A DNA stretch of 64,000 bases from Winogradskyella arenosi (GTDB lineage Bacteria > Bacteroidota > Bacteroidia > Flavobacteriales > Flavobacteriaceae): contig NZ_QPJO01000002.1 in assembly GCF_003337305.1 (NCBI RefSeq), positions 868,001 to 932,000 of the forward strand. Direction: 5' to 3'. Below the pieces are notes generated by a model. That model saw only the letters and a list, made by a program, of their open reading frames with translations, made no database searches and was not told the origin of the DNA. The translations under genes were made by a program, and so were the position numbers. This document shows positions 1-10,019 of this stretch, piece by piece. Position 1 is the stretch's first letter, and each line of letters begins with the position of its first letter.

Positions 1-409
1 AATAATGTTTGGCTAAATCTTTAAAACGATAGCCTTGTAAAAACTGTGTAAGCACATCTTTACGCTCGTTTATGGCAGATTCTTTCGAAGTTTTAGCGGC
101 ATCAAAAACAATAATTCTAAATTTTGAATAATTAACGTTAGCCTTATCAACAACTTTATAGTAGGTTTTTTTGTAGTTGCTTTTAATCACTTTTTTGCCG
201 CCTTTAGACATGCTAAACAATTCGTCGGCTAATTTTGTTTTATGCTTGGCTTTGTTAAAGGTGAAAAGTTTTCCTTTGTAAGGTTTCTTCTCTTTTAAAA
301 AGGTAGTTGCTTCTTCTGGTGTTGAAATAGAATCGAGTTGCTGCTCAAAGTCAGATTGAGCTGCACAGATAAATGGCATGAAAAGTAATAAGGTCAGTAA
401 ATGTTTCAT
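1..409 (-). CDS. Exported protein, possible parvulin-type peptidyl-prolyl isomerase (C-terminus outside window)
   Basis: The reading frame starts at ATG 409 and runs off the left edge after about 136 codons, so the gene is partial. The first 18 residues (MKHLLTLLLLFMPFICAAQ-like) form a signal peptide ending at an Ala-Ala-Gln site, so the protein is exported to the periplasm or beyond. The last visible stretch (an FRIIVFDA strand, a run of basic residues, then LTQFLQGYRFKDLAKHY) resembles the start of a rotamase (PpiC/SurA) domain, where 'F..LAK.YS' is typical. The catalytic core lies outside the window, so the function is an inference only. It points away from nothing in common with tsaD except strand. 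Confidence 0.6.
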   Translation of the reverse strand, partial: MKHLLTLLLFMPFICAAQSDFEQQLDSISTPEEATTFLKEKKPYKGKLFTFNKAKHKTKLADELFSMSKGGKKVIKSNYKKTYYKVVDKANVNYSKFRIIVFDAAKTSKESAINERKDVLTQFLQGYRFKDLAKHY

Positions 410-584
410 AATTTAAAAAAGTGTTTGATTTGGGTGTCTTACAAAACAACTAAATTTTAAGCGATTATGGAACGAAACGGACTAATATGTTATCCGAAGG
501 GGCAACAATTATTAAAATTGTGACCTCCTGGGTCTTTCTAGCCCATAAAAACCTTCAACAGAAATAATCTACAAACTTTAAACC

Positions 585-1607
585 TTACAGTTTTAAGCGT
601 GCTGTGGCCATAACATCAAAATCAGAGAAATCTTTTTCTAAGTATTTTAAATACCCCACAATACCAATCATAGCTGCATTATCGGTGGTATATTCAAACT
701 TTGGAATATAGCTGGTCCACCCAAACTTCTGCTCAGCATCTTTTAACGCCTTGCGTATACCAGAATTGGCAGAAACACCACCGCCAATGGCAATTTGCTT
801 AATACCCGTTTGTTTTACAGCGACTTTTAGTTTATCCATCAATATACCTATAATCGTGTATTGAATAGAGGCACAAATATCGTTTAGGTTTTCTTCAATA
901 AAGTTAGGATTGGCCTTAACCTCGCGTTGAACGAAATAAAGAATGGCGGTTTTTAATCCTGAAAAACTAAATTTCAAACCGTCTACTTTAGGTTTCGTAA
1001 ATTTAAAAGCCTTAGGATTTCCCAATTGCGCACGTCTGTCAATTTCTGGTCCGGCAGGATATCCAAGACCTAAAACCTTTCCGCTTTTATCATAGGCTTC
1101 ACCAACGGCATCGTCAATAGTTTCGCCTAAAACCTCCATGTCAAAATAGCTATTCACTTTTACAATTTGTGTATGACCTCCAGAAATCGTCATCGCTAAG
1201 AACGGGAATGAGGGCTTTTGCTGATGCTCTTCATCAATAAAATGGGCCAAAATATGAGCCTGCATATGGTTAATATCAATAAGTGGAATATCTAAACCAT
1301 AAGCTAAAGACTTGGCAAAAGAAGTGCCTACAAGAAGCGATCCCATTAATCCTGGGCCTCTCGTAAAAGCAATAGCATGGAGCTGTTCCTTCTTTATTCC
1401 GGCTTTTTCTAAAGCTTGATGAACAACCGGAACAATATTTTGTTGGTGTGCTCTAGAGGCTAATTCTGGTACCACACCACCATATTCTGTATGTATTTCT
1501 TGATTGGCAACAACATTACTTAAAATTTGAGCGTTACATAGCACAGCGGCAGAGGTGTCATCGCAAGAGGATTCAATTCCGAGGATGTAAATATTTTCTT
1601 TTTCCAT
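585..1607 (-). CDS. tsaD: tRNA N6-adenosine threonylcarbamoyltransferase TsaD
   Basis: TsaD transfers the threonylcarbamoyl group from TC-AMP to A37 of ANN-decoding tRNAs, working in the cytoplasm with TsaB and TsaE. The N-terminus GIESSCDDTSAAVL (residues 10-23) and the metal-binding HMQAH motif (H114, H118) are diagnostic, and the ASKHA nucleotide-binding motifs GGxSAN and the Asp-rich 'TTDNAAMIG' near the C-terminus are present. An upstream in-frame codon at 1625 exists, but the start at ATG 1607 gives MEKENIYILGIES, the normal family N-terminus, and 340 residues, the usual length. It is divergent from the tamB-like gene; this arrangement separates their promoters within about 160 bases. 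Confidence 0.97.
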   Translation of the reverse strand: MEKENIYILGIESSCDDTSAAVLCNAQILSNVVANQEIHTEYGGVVPELASRAHQQNIVPVVHQALEKAGIKKEQLHAIAFTRGPGLMGSLLVGTSFAKSLAYGLDIPLIDINHMQAHILAHFIDEEHQQKPSFPFLAMTISGGHTQIVKVNSYFDMEVLGETIDDAVGEAYDKSGKVLGLGYPAGPEIDRRAQLGNPKAFKFTKPKVDGLKFSFSGLKTAILYFVQREVKANPNFIEENLNDICASIQYTIIGILMDKLKVAVKQTGIKQIAIGGGVSANSGIRKALKDAEQKFGWTSYIPKFEYTTDNAAMIGIVGYLKYLEKDFSDFDVMATARLKL

Positions 1608-1769
1608 AGTCGATATTAGGCACAATAATTGTTAATTTTACCATTTATAGTCCAAGGCCATATTTAACAACGTATTGTAGGGACAAAGGTAATAAGATTT
1701 CACACATTAAAACGCATTAATTCTATCAAACGGATACTTAAAATAATAGGAAAACTAGCAGGAATCATA

Positions 1770-4700
1770 TTGCTACTTTTTTTTATTTTGTTTTTGATAC
1801 TTTCTATTCCAGCGGTGCAAACCCGTTTGGGAAGGTATGTCACCGACCGTGTGAATGCCGATTTTAAAACAGACATTAATATTGGGCGTGTTGGACTTCA
1901 GCTTAATGGCGATGTAGAGCTAAAAGAAATCTTAATTAGAGACTATAAAAAAGACACCCTTATTAGTGTGGGGGAGTTAAACAGTTCTATTATTAGTTTT
2001 AGAAATCTGTATAAGAGTAAACTTAATTTTGGCGATATCGATCTTCAGGATGTGGTGTTTAATTTAATTACTTACAAAGGAGAGTCCGATACCAATCTCG
2101 ATGTGTTTGTCGCTAAATTTGATTCCGATAATCCACGTGTTGGACCAAGCGAGTTTCTATTTTCTTCTAGCGATGTGTCTATTGAAGATGGAATTTTTAG
2201 ATTGCTTGATGAAAATCTTGAGACGCCTAAAATCTTTGAGTTTACCAACTTAAATGCGAACACCACCAATTTTTTAATTAATGGGCCTGAAGTAAGCGCT
2301 CGTATCAATAAATTCAGTTTTAAGGACAGTCGTGGTATTGCGGTGAAAAACCTTATGGCCAATTTTGAATACACCTTGGAACATATGAGTTTTGGGGATT
2401 TAAATATTGAAACAGAAGCTTCAGAATTAAAAGGCGATTTAAGGTTTAATTACAACCGTGAAGATTTTAAATACTTTAGCGATAAGGTAAATGTGGAAGC
2501 CAGTTTTAGGGATTCTGATATCTCTTTAACAGAGTTAAATGTCTTTTTTGATGAATTTGGAACCGAGCAGCACGCTAATTTTAATGCCGATTTTTCTGGA
2601 ACTTTAAATAATCTTGTAGCCAAAAACCTCAATGTAAGTACCAGCAGTAACACAAGAATTATTGGCGCTATTACCTTTGAAAATTTATTCAGTAAGGAAG
2701 ATGATAGTTTTGCCTTACGCGGAAATTTTCAAAACCTCGCTTCTAATTATCGCGATCTTACAGCATTGATGCCAAGACTTCTGGGGAATTCAATTCCAAC
2801 GGTGATTTCTAAGGTGGGGAATTTTAAGATTAAAGGAACGTCTTTTATAACCACTAAACGCGTTGAGGCCGATTTAGAGATTGATACCGATTTAGGTTAT
2901 ATTAAATCGAATCTAGAATTGACTAATATTGATGATATCGATAACGCCAATTACGTGGGGAATGTAGTGTTAGAAGAATTCAATATCGGTGCCTTAATAA
3001 ATGATCCTTTAGTAGAAAATACATCCTTAAATTTAGATGTGAATGGTAAAGGATTTACCATAGAAAACCTAAACACCGAAGTTACAGGTGATATTTTTGT
3101 ACTAAACTATAACCATTATACCTATAGAGATATTAAACTCTCTGGAGATTTAGGAAATAGTATTTTTAATGGGATCCTCGATGTTGAAGATCTCAACTTA
3201 CAACTCAACTTTAATGGTTTAGCTGATTTTTCAGAAGACCTTAAGAAATTCGATTTTAAAGCCAATGTGGGGTACGCCAATCTAAGTGCCTTAAATTTTG
3301 TAACCCGAGATAGTATTTCAGAATTTAGAGGTTTAGTGACAATGTCTGCAGTAGGAACAACAATTGATAATGCTGTAGGATCTATTAATATTAAAAATAC
3401 CACCTATAAAAATCAAGATAGCAATTATGAATTTCAAGATTTTGATATCGTCTCTACGTTTGAAGATGAAGAGCGTACCATAGCTATAAATTCTCCTGAT
3501 ATTATAGAAGGAAGCATTACAGGGCAATTTAAAACCAAAGACATTTTAGGTTTGGTTGAGAATTCTGTTGGGAGTATTTATACCAATTTTGTGCCTAATG
3601 TGGTGGATAAAGGACAGTATATCGATTTTAGATTTAATATTTATTCTAAGATCGCGGCTGTATTTTATAAAGATCTTACCCTTGGGAAAAATACCTTTAT
3701 TGAGGGTAAAATTGAAACCGATGAAAAAGGATTTGAACTTACATTTAATTCGCCAGAAATTAAGTTCAAGGATTATTTTGCAAATAACATTAATGTTAAT
3801 ATTGATAATAGCAACCCGCTTTACAATACCTATATAGAAATTGATAGTTTAAATGCGGGGATTTATAATGCGTCTCAGTTTAGTCTAATTAATGTAACAA
3901 GACGTGACACACTACTGATTAAAACGGAATTTAAAGGCGGAGAAAATAATAAGGACGATTTTCAGCTCAATCTGTTTTACACCATAGATAAAACGAATAA
4001 ATCGGTTGTGGGAATTAGAAAATCAGATGTGCGTTTTAAAGGGTACAACTGGCTTTTAAATGCTAAAAAGGACAGTCTAAACAAAATTCAGTTTGATAGA
4101 GATTTTAAGGCTTTCAACATTTTTCCTATTCGTATAACACATGAAGATGAAGAGATAGTCGTATCGGGCGCCATAAAAGATTCTTTAAATAAGAGTTTTA
4201 ATGTAGATTTTAAAGACGTAGAGTTGGTGAAGATCACCCCTCGTATAGATAGTTTAGCGTTAAGAGGGCTTGTAAATGGGAAGTTAGATGTGGTACAGAA
4301 CGACGGGGTGTATCTCCCAAAATCTAATGTAGAAATTTCAAGTTTGTTTGTTAATGATTACGATTTAGGAAATCTTAGTGCAAAAATTGAAGGGAATAAT
4401 TCCATTACCAATTACGATGTCGATGTGACATTAATTAATGACAACCTAAAATCTTTTGATGCAAAAGGGACCATTGATGTGGCGCAAAAAAATCCGACGA
4501 TAGATTTAGATGTCACCTTTGAAGAGTTTATGCTAGATCCTTTAAATCCGCTAGGGGAAGGGGTGATTAGTAATATTAGAGGTTTAGTTTCGGGCTATGC
4601 CAATGTTACAGGGAGTTTAAATAAGCCCGCCATTTATGGAGAGTTGCTTTTAGATCGTGCCGGCTTATCCATTCCGTATCTCAATGTAGATTATGGTTTT

Positions 4701-6164
4701 GATTTCGATTCTAAAGTGTCCTTGCGTGGGCAGCAATTTATCTTTAATGACGTGGCCATGACGGATTCTAAATATTTCTCTAAGGGAAGTCTTAATGGTT
4801 TTATTGCTCATAATAATTTTTCCGATTGGAAACTCGGTTTAGAACTCACTACAGACCGTTTATTAGTGTTAAACACCGAAGAGTCTGAAGACGAGTTGTA
4901 TTACGGAACAGGATTTATCTCCGGAAAAGCCGAAATTAAAGGCCCTACCGAACAATTGGTTATTAAAGTGATTAATGGACGTACCGAAGCCGGAACGGAA
5001 TTCTTTATTCCTTTAAATGATGCTGAAAGTTTTGGAGACAACTCCTTTATCCATTTTTTAAGTCCTGAAGAAAAAGCCAACAGAATAAAGGGCGAGATTA
5101 CAGAACAAATTGAAATTAAAGGTCTAGTCTTAGATTTTGATTTAAATGTGAATGAGAATGCTACCATAGAAATTGTTATTGATAAAGAAGCCGGAAGTAC
5201 CATTAAAGGTAGAGGTGTGGGAGGACTTAATTTCTTAATCAACACCAACGGAACCTTTAATATGTGGGGTGATTTTGTGGTGCTCGAAGGATTTTACAAC
5301 TTCAAATACGGTGGTTTTGTAGAAAAGAAATTTAAAGTTGAGCAAGGGGGGAGTATCGTTTGGGAAGGAGAGCCTATGGGAGCTGAAATTAATTTAAAAG
5401 CCCTTTACGCGGGTAATGCTAACCCTTCAGTGTTGTTAGATAACCCTATAAACCAAAGTATAGATGTAGAGGTAGAAATTCATTTAACCGGGAAGCTAGA
5501 GCAACCCGATCCGCAGTTCGACTTCCGTTTTCCAAACGTGAGTTCTACCGTAAAATCGGAGCTAGAATACCGTTTGTCCTCTAAAGAAGAGCGCGATAAC
5601 CAAGCCTTAATATTCTTAATGTCTGGAGGCTTCTCTAGTGGCGTAACCGGAGCAAATTTTACAGGAACTATTTCCGAACGGCTTACGGGAATCGTCAATA
5701 ACCTTTTTGGGACAAGCAACGGCAACTTAGATGTTGGTTTCGATTTTGAAATTGGTCAGGACACACCAGAGCTTCAAACCGATAATAAGGTTGGGGTAAC
5801 CCTTCAAACTAAAATAAGTGAAAAAATATTAGTTAATGGTAAGGTGGGGGTACCTTTTGGTAGTGCCAGCCAAACCGTGATTAGTGGTAATGTACAGATA
5901 GATTTACTTTTAAATGAAGATGGAACCTTAAGAGCTAAAGTATTTAATAGAGAAAATAGCATACGGAATTTCGGAGAAGAAATAGGCTACACCCAAGGAG
6001 TTGGGTTATCTTATAATGTAGAGTTCGATTCCTTTAAAGAATTATTGCGAATTATTTTTACTGGCGAGAATAGAAAAGATAAAAATCCACCCCAACAAGA
6101 GTCTAAACCAAAGACTGCTGAAGAGAAATTACTACCTGATTATATGATGATGAAGGAGGAATAA
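1770..6164 (+). CDS. tamB: TamB-like translocation/assembly module protein (DUF490), AsmA-like giant
   Basis: Very long protein (1464 codons from TTG 1770) with one N-terminal membrane anchor, long repetitive beta-strand region of the AsmA/TamB type, and a C-terminal TamB (DUF490) domain covering roughly residues 1000-1420, with the characteristic 'GGLNFLINTNGTFNMWGDFVVLEGFYNFKYGG' type block. Such proteins bridge inner and outer membranes and help outer-membrane protein assembly or lipid transport. The TTG start cuts into the membrane helix. The frame stays open upstream to 1668 and encodes a basic stretch (KRINSIKRILKIIGKLAG) just before the helix, but without ATG, GTG or TTG; ATT at 1674 is the only plausible alternative start. 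Function is known for the family; the true start is unresolved. Confidence 0.9.
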   Translation: MLLFFILFLILSIPAVQTRLGRYVTDRVNADFKTDINIGRVGLQLNGDVELKEILIRDYKKDTLISVGELNSSIISFRNLYKSKLNFGDIDLQDVVFNLITYKGESDTNLDVFVAKFDSDNPRVGPSEFLFSSSDVSIEDGIFRLLDENLETPKIFEFTNLNANTTNFLINGPEVSARINKFSFKDSRGIAVKNLMANFEYTLEHMSFGDLNIETEASELKGDLRFNYNREDFKYFSDKVNVEASFRDSDISLTELNVFFDEFGTEQHANFNADFSGTLNNLVAKNLNVSTSSNTRIIGAITFENLFSKEDDSFALRGNFQNLASNYRDLTALMPRLLGNSIPTVISKVGNFKIKGTSFITTKRVEADLEIDTDLGYIKSNLELTNIDDIDNANYVGNVVLEEFNIGALINDPLVENTSLNLDVNGKGFTIENLNTEVTGDIFVLNYNHYTYRDIKLSGDLGNSIFNGILDVEDLNLQLNFNGLADFSEDLKKFDFKANVGYANLSALNFVTRDSISEFRGLVTMSAVGTTIDNAVGSINIKNTTYKNQDSNYEFQDFDIVSTFEDEERTIAINSPDIIEGSITGQFKTKDILGLVENSVGSIYTNFVPNVVDKGQYIDFRFNIYSKIAAVFYKDLTLGKNTFIEGKIETDEKGFELTFNSPEIKFKDYFANNINVNIDNSNPLYNTYIEIDSLNAGIYNASQFSLINVTRRDTLLIKTEFKGGENNKDDFQLNLFYTIDKTNKSVVGIRKSDVRFKGYNWLLNAKKDSLNKIQFDRDFKAFNIFPIRITHEDEEIVVSGAIKDSLNKSFNVDFKDVELVKITPRIDSLALRGLVNGKLDVVQNDGVYLPKSNVEISSLFVNDYDLGNLSAKIEGNNSITNYDVDVTLINDNLKSFDAKGTIDVAQKNPTIDLDVTFEEFMLDPLNPLGEGVISNIRGLVSGYANVTGSLNKPAIYGELLLDRAGLSIPYLNVDYGFDFDSKVSLRGQQFIFNDVAMTDSKYFSKGSLNGFIAHNNFSDWKLGLELTTDRLLVLNTEESEDELYYGTGFISGKAEIKGPTEQLVIKVINGRTEAGTEFFIPLNDAESFGDNSFIHFLSPEEKANRIKGEITEQIEIKGLVLDFDLNVNENATIEIVIDKEAGSTIKGRGVGGLNFLINTNGTFNMWGDFVVLEGFYNFKYGGFVEKKFKVEQGGSIVWEGEPMGAEINLKALYAGNANPSVLLDNPINQSIDVEVEIHLTGKLEQPDPQFDFRFPNVSSTVKSELEYRLSSKEERDNQALIFLMSGGFSSGVTGANFTGTISERLTGIVNNLFGTSNGNLDVGFDFEIGQDTPELQTDNKVGVTLQTKISEKILVNGKVGVPFGSASQTVISGNVQIDLLLNEDGTLRAKVFNRENSIRNFGEEIGYTQGVGLSYNVEFDSFKELLRIIFTGENRKDKNPPQQESKPKTAEEKLLPDYMMMKEE

Positions 6165-6319
6165 TCCTAAATCAAACTATGAAATTCCTAAATTTTTCAA
6201 TAATATTTTGAATACTTATTAACGAAAACGATTGAATTAAAAATTAGTCCATCTTTTTATGATAATAGTCAGTTTAATCTATGTAGAGTTTATTAATTTT
6301 ACTGTAAATAAATAAGACA

Positions 6320-7306
6320 ATGCTACAAACAATTAAAAAAATAGGTGTTTTAACATCAGGTGGTGATGCACCAGGAATGAATGCTGCAATTAGAGCTGTA
6401 GTTAGAACTTGTGCATTTCACTCTATAAAATGCTACGGTATTTATAGAGGATATGAAGGAATGATAGATGGTGATTTTGTTGAAATGGATGCCCGAAGTG
6501 TAAAGGGGATCATCAACAAAGGAGGAACAATTTTAAAATCGGCACGTTCAAAAGCCTTCAGGACCGTTGAAGGACGTAAAGCGGCTTATGATCAATTAAA
6601 GAAAGCAGGAATTGATGCTTTTGTGGTCATAGGTGGTGATGGTAGTTTTACCGGTGCTATGGTGTTTAATAAAGAATTCGATTTTCCTGTAATGGGTATT
6701 CCAGGAACCATAGATAATGATATCTATGGAACAACACATACCTTAGGATACGATACCGCTTTAAATACCGTGGTAGAGGTGATCGATAAAATTAGAGATA
6801 CAGCAAGTTCACATAACCGATTATTCTTTATTGAAGTTATGGGGCGCGATGTAGGGCATATTGCCTTAAATGTAGGTGTAGGAGCAGGAGCAGAAGAAAT
6901 CTTAATCCCTGAAGAAAATTTAGGATTAGATCGTTTGTTAGAATCCCTACGTCGTAGTAAAACTTCAGGAAAATCATCAAGTATTGTGGTGGTTGCTGAA
7001 GGTGATAAAATAGGAAAAAGCGTATTTGAGCTTAAGGACTATGTAGAAGAAAATATGACGGAATACGAAGTACGTGTTTCTGTATTAGGCCACATGCAAC
7101 GTGGTGGATCTCCATCTTGTTTCGATCGTGTTTTAGCCAGTAGAATGGGAGTAAAAGCTGTTGAAAGTATTATTACCGGAAAGAGTAATTATATGGTAGG
7201 TCTTAAAAATGATGGAATGGATTTAACACCATTTGATCAAGCCGTAAAAGGAAAATCAAAAATAGATAAGGAACTTTTAAGAGTTTCAGACATTATGTCA
7301 ATTTAA
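6320..7306 (+). CDS. pfkA: ATP-dependent 6-phosphofructokinase
   Basis: Phosphorylates fructose 6-phosphate to the 1,6-bisphosphate, the committed step of glycolysis. The 328-residue length is normal for the bacterial PfkA type. Motifs seen are LTSGGDAPGMNAAIRAVV near residue 11 (ATP site), VIGGDGSFTGA near 103, PGTIDNDI (substrate site with the catalytic Asp pair) and the GHMQRGGSPSCFDR block near the C-terminus. The Gly in GGDG favours ATP over pyrophosphate as donor. The gap gene follows after 30 bases, so the two are very probably co-transcribed; a hairpin terminator lies after gap. Confidence 0.97.
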   Translation: MLQTIKKIGVLTSGGDAPGMNAAIRAVVRTCAFHSIKCYGIYRGYEGMIDGDFVEMDARSVKGIINKGGTILKSARSKAFRTVEGRKAAYDQLKKAGIDAFVVIGGDGSFTGAMVFNKEFDFPVMGIPGTIDNDIYGTTHTLGYDTALNTVVEVIDKIRDTASSHNRLFFIEVMGRDVGHIALNVGVGAGAEEILIPEENLGLDRLLESLRRSKTSGKSSSIVVVAEGDKIGKSVFELKDYVEENMTEYEVRVSVLGHMQRGGSPSCFDRVLASRMGVKAVESIITGKSNYMVGLKNDGMDLTPFDQAVKGKSKIDKELLRVSDIMSI

Positions 7307-7327
7307 TAAGAGTAACAATTAAAATAA

Positions 7328-8338
<1,011 letters not shown>

Positions 8339-8356
8339 GACATATTATTAATTCTG

Positions 8357-8399
8357 AAAATTCCGTAGAATTATGTCTTGTCATAAACTACGGAATTTT
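8357..8399 (+). terminator. Rho-independent terminator after gap
   Basis: Inverted repeat AAAATTCCGTAG (8357-8368) and CTACGGAATTTT (8388-8399) followed by T residues. A second small stem (TTATG at 8371-8375, CATAA at 8382-8386) stacks inside the loop. It separates the pfkA-gap unit from the kinase gene that begins at 8417. Confidence 0.85.
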
Positions 8400-8416
8400 T
8401 ATTTATATACATTATC

Positions 8417-9280
8417 ATGATTTTAATTACAGATGGTGGTTCTACTAAATGCGATTGGATTGCAATCGATAAAGATGGGAATCAATTCGGGGATAAAATT
8501 AGAACCAAAGGTTTAAACCCGGCTATTGTTGCAGAGAAAAAAATTAATAAAATTATAAAGAAAAGCAAAGCGTTAATGGCTATTGCTGAAGACGTAACAC
8601 ATGTGTATTTTTATGGTGCAGGTTGTGGTACGGATAAGCCTAGATTGTCATTACAATTTGTTTTAGAATCTTATTTTGTCAATGCTAAGGTAGAGGTTAA
8701 AGAAGATACCTATGCGGCCGTAAGATCTTGTATTAATACCAATGATGAAGCTGCTGTAGTTTGTATTTTAGGTACAGGCTCTAATTGTAGTTATTACGAT
8801 GGTAGTAATCTTCACCAGCGTGTGTCTAGTCTTGGTTTTATTTTAATGGATGATGCTAGCGGAAACTATTTTGGTAAGCAGTTAATTAGAGATTACTTCT
8901 TTAATAAAATGCCAGATACGATTAGAGTAGCCTTTGCGCATAAACATAATCTAGATGCCGATTTTATAAAGTATAACGTTTATAAACAAGCTAATCCAAG
9001 TGCTTACCTCGCAGATCATGCAGAGTTTATGTTTATAAATAAAGATTCAGAATATATCAGTAACTTAATTACTAAAGGTATCCGTTTGTTTGCAGAAAAT
9101 ATGATTCTTCAGTTTAAACAAGAGTTAGAGCAAGGGGTTCCTGTACATTTTGCAGGCTCAATTGCATTTTTTGCCCAAGCTGAAATCAAGCAAGTTGCTG
9201 AAGAATTAGGTTTTAAAGTTGGGAATTTTGTAAGACGCCCAATTGAAGGTTTAGTCAATTATCACGTAAACAATTTATAA
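8417..9280 (+). CDS. BadF/BadG/BcrA/BcrD-type kinase, N-acetylglucosamine-kinase-like
   Basis: ASKHA-fold ATPase/kinase of 287 residues. The phosphate-1 loop DGGSTKCDW at residues 6-14 and the phosphate-2 loop ILGTGSNCSYY near residue 118 are seen, and a C-terminal GSIAFFAQ block corresponds to the adenosine motif. Cytoplasmic bacterial members of this size phosphorylate amino sugars or related sugars such as N-acetylglucosamine; the real substrate cannot be read from the sequence. The stop codon is 2 bases before mgsA, so the two genes are one translation unit, sitting right after pfkA-gap in a central-carbon neighbourhood. Confidence 0.85.
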   Translation: MILITDGGSTKCDWIAIDKDGNQFGDKIRTKGLNPAIVAEKKINKIIKKSKALMAIAEDVTHVYFYGAGCGTDKPRLSLQFVLESYFVNAKVEVKEDTYAAVRSCINTNDEAAVVCILGTGSNCSYYDGSNLHQRVSSLGFILMDDASGNYFGKQLIRDYFFNKMPDTIRVAFAHKHNLDADFIKYNVYKQANPSAYLADHAEFMFINKDSEYISNLITKGIRLFAENMILQFKQELEQGVPVHFAGSIAFFAQAEIKQVAEELGFKVGNFVRRPIEGLVNYHVNNL

Positions 9281-9282
9281 CT

Positions 9283-9645
9283 ATGGAAATTGCAATTATA
9301 GCGCATGATGGAAAAAAAGCTGAAATGGTTCAGTTTCTAAACCAGCACAGCGAAATATTACATAAAAAAGGCATTCACTTAATTTCTACCGGAACCACCG
9401 GCGAAAAAGTAACCAAAGCAGGTTTTAGTGTTAATGCATTAATGTCTGGTCCTTTAGGAGGTGATGCACAAATTGCAGCAAGAGTCGCTGAGGGTAAGTG
9501 TCATATGGTCTTGTTTTTTAGAGATCCATTAGATCGCCATCCACACGAACCAGATATTTTAATGTTAATGCGTCTTTGTGATGTCCATAATGTACCATTG
9601 GCAACCAATCCGGCTACAGCAGATTTATTAGTGAAAGCCCTATAA
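9283..9645 (+). CDS. mgsA: Methylglyoxal synthase
   Basis: Converts dihydroxyacetone phosphate to methylglyoxal and phosphate, a bypass that releases phosphate when glycolytic intermediates pile up. Family motifs seen are the STGTTG phosphate-binding loop (residues 35-40), GPLGGDAQI with the catalytic Asp D61, and FFRDPLDRHPHEPDI with the substrate-binding HPHEPD. At 120 residues it lacks the C-terminal extension of the 152-residue E. coli enzyme, but all catalytic parts are present. It starts 2 bases after the kinase gene and probably shares its mRNA. Confidence 0.95.
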   Translation: MEIAIIAHDGKKAEMVQFLNQHSEILHKKGIHLISTGTTGEKVTKAGFSVNALMSGPLGGDAQIAARVAEGKCHMVLFFRDPLDRHPHEPDILMLMRLCDVHNVPLATNPATADLLVKAL

Positions 9646-9680
9646 ATTTCAATAACCTTTGAATAAAACTAAGGATTGCT

Positions 9681-9712
9681 ATTGTAAAACTTAGATTTTG
9701 GTTATATCTTTG
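9681..9712 (+). promoter_or_regulatory. Bacteroidota-type promoter for the small membrane protein
   Basis: A -7 box TATCTTTG at 9705-9712 fits TAnnTTTG exactly, and ATTG at 9681-9684 lies 20 bases upstream as the -33 box. Transcription would start near 9718-9720. This places the in-frame upstream start at 9698 inside the promoter and supports the ATG at 9743 as the true start. Confidence 0.7.
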
Positions 9713-9742
9713 TGCACACAAAACGTAAACGACACAAGAATT

Positions 9743-9925
9743 ATGTTCGACTTTGATCAGTATTTAGGATTTTTAGCATTTTTAACCATATTAACTATTG
9801 GATTTTGGTTAATGATTTTCCTTTTAACCTTTGTAGTTCCTTATTGGCTTTTTGGGGCTTCTATGGAGCGTTTAAAAGAGATTAGAGAAGAGAAAAAAGC
9901 AAAACGTGAAGGTTTAACACAATAA
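9743..9925 (+). CDS. Small single-pass or two-pass membrane protein, unknown function
   Basis: Sixty residues beginning MFDFDQYLGF. Residues 8-40 form one long or two short hydrophobic helices (LAFLTILTIGFWLMIFLLTFVV), followed by a strongly charged cytoplasmic tail (RLKEIREEKKAKREG). The frame is open further upstream, but the promoter boxes at 9681-9712 rule out the earlier start. It has its own promoter and is followed by a bidirectional terminator. I do not recognise a named family; similar small inner-membrane proteins are common in Flavobacteriia. Confidence 0.75.
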   Translation: MFDFDQYLGFLAFLTILTIGFWLMIFLLTFVVPYWLFGASMERLKEIREEKKAKREGLTQ

Positions 9926-9960
9926 TAGTATTGCGTTATCCTTGAGTTAAGATATAAAAA

Positions 9961-9983
9961 AAAGAGCGCTATTTGCGCTCTTT
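9961..9983. terminator. Bidirectional terminator between convergent genes
   Basis: Stem AAAGAGCGC (9961-9969) and GCGCTCTTT (9975-9983), with A residues before and T residues after, so it works on both strands. It serves the small membrane protein gene and the carboxylase gene that ends at 10020 on the other strand. A second stem, TATGGCC (9987-9993) with GGCCATA (10004-10010), follows. Confidence 0.9.
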
Positions 9984-10019
9984 TTTTATGGCCTTTTTTC
10001 AATGGCCATAATAATGGTC

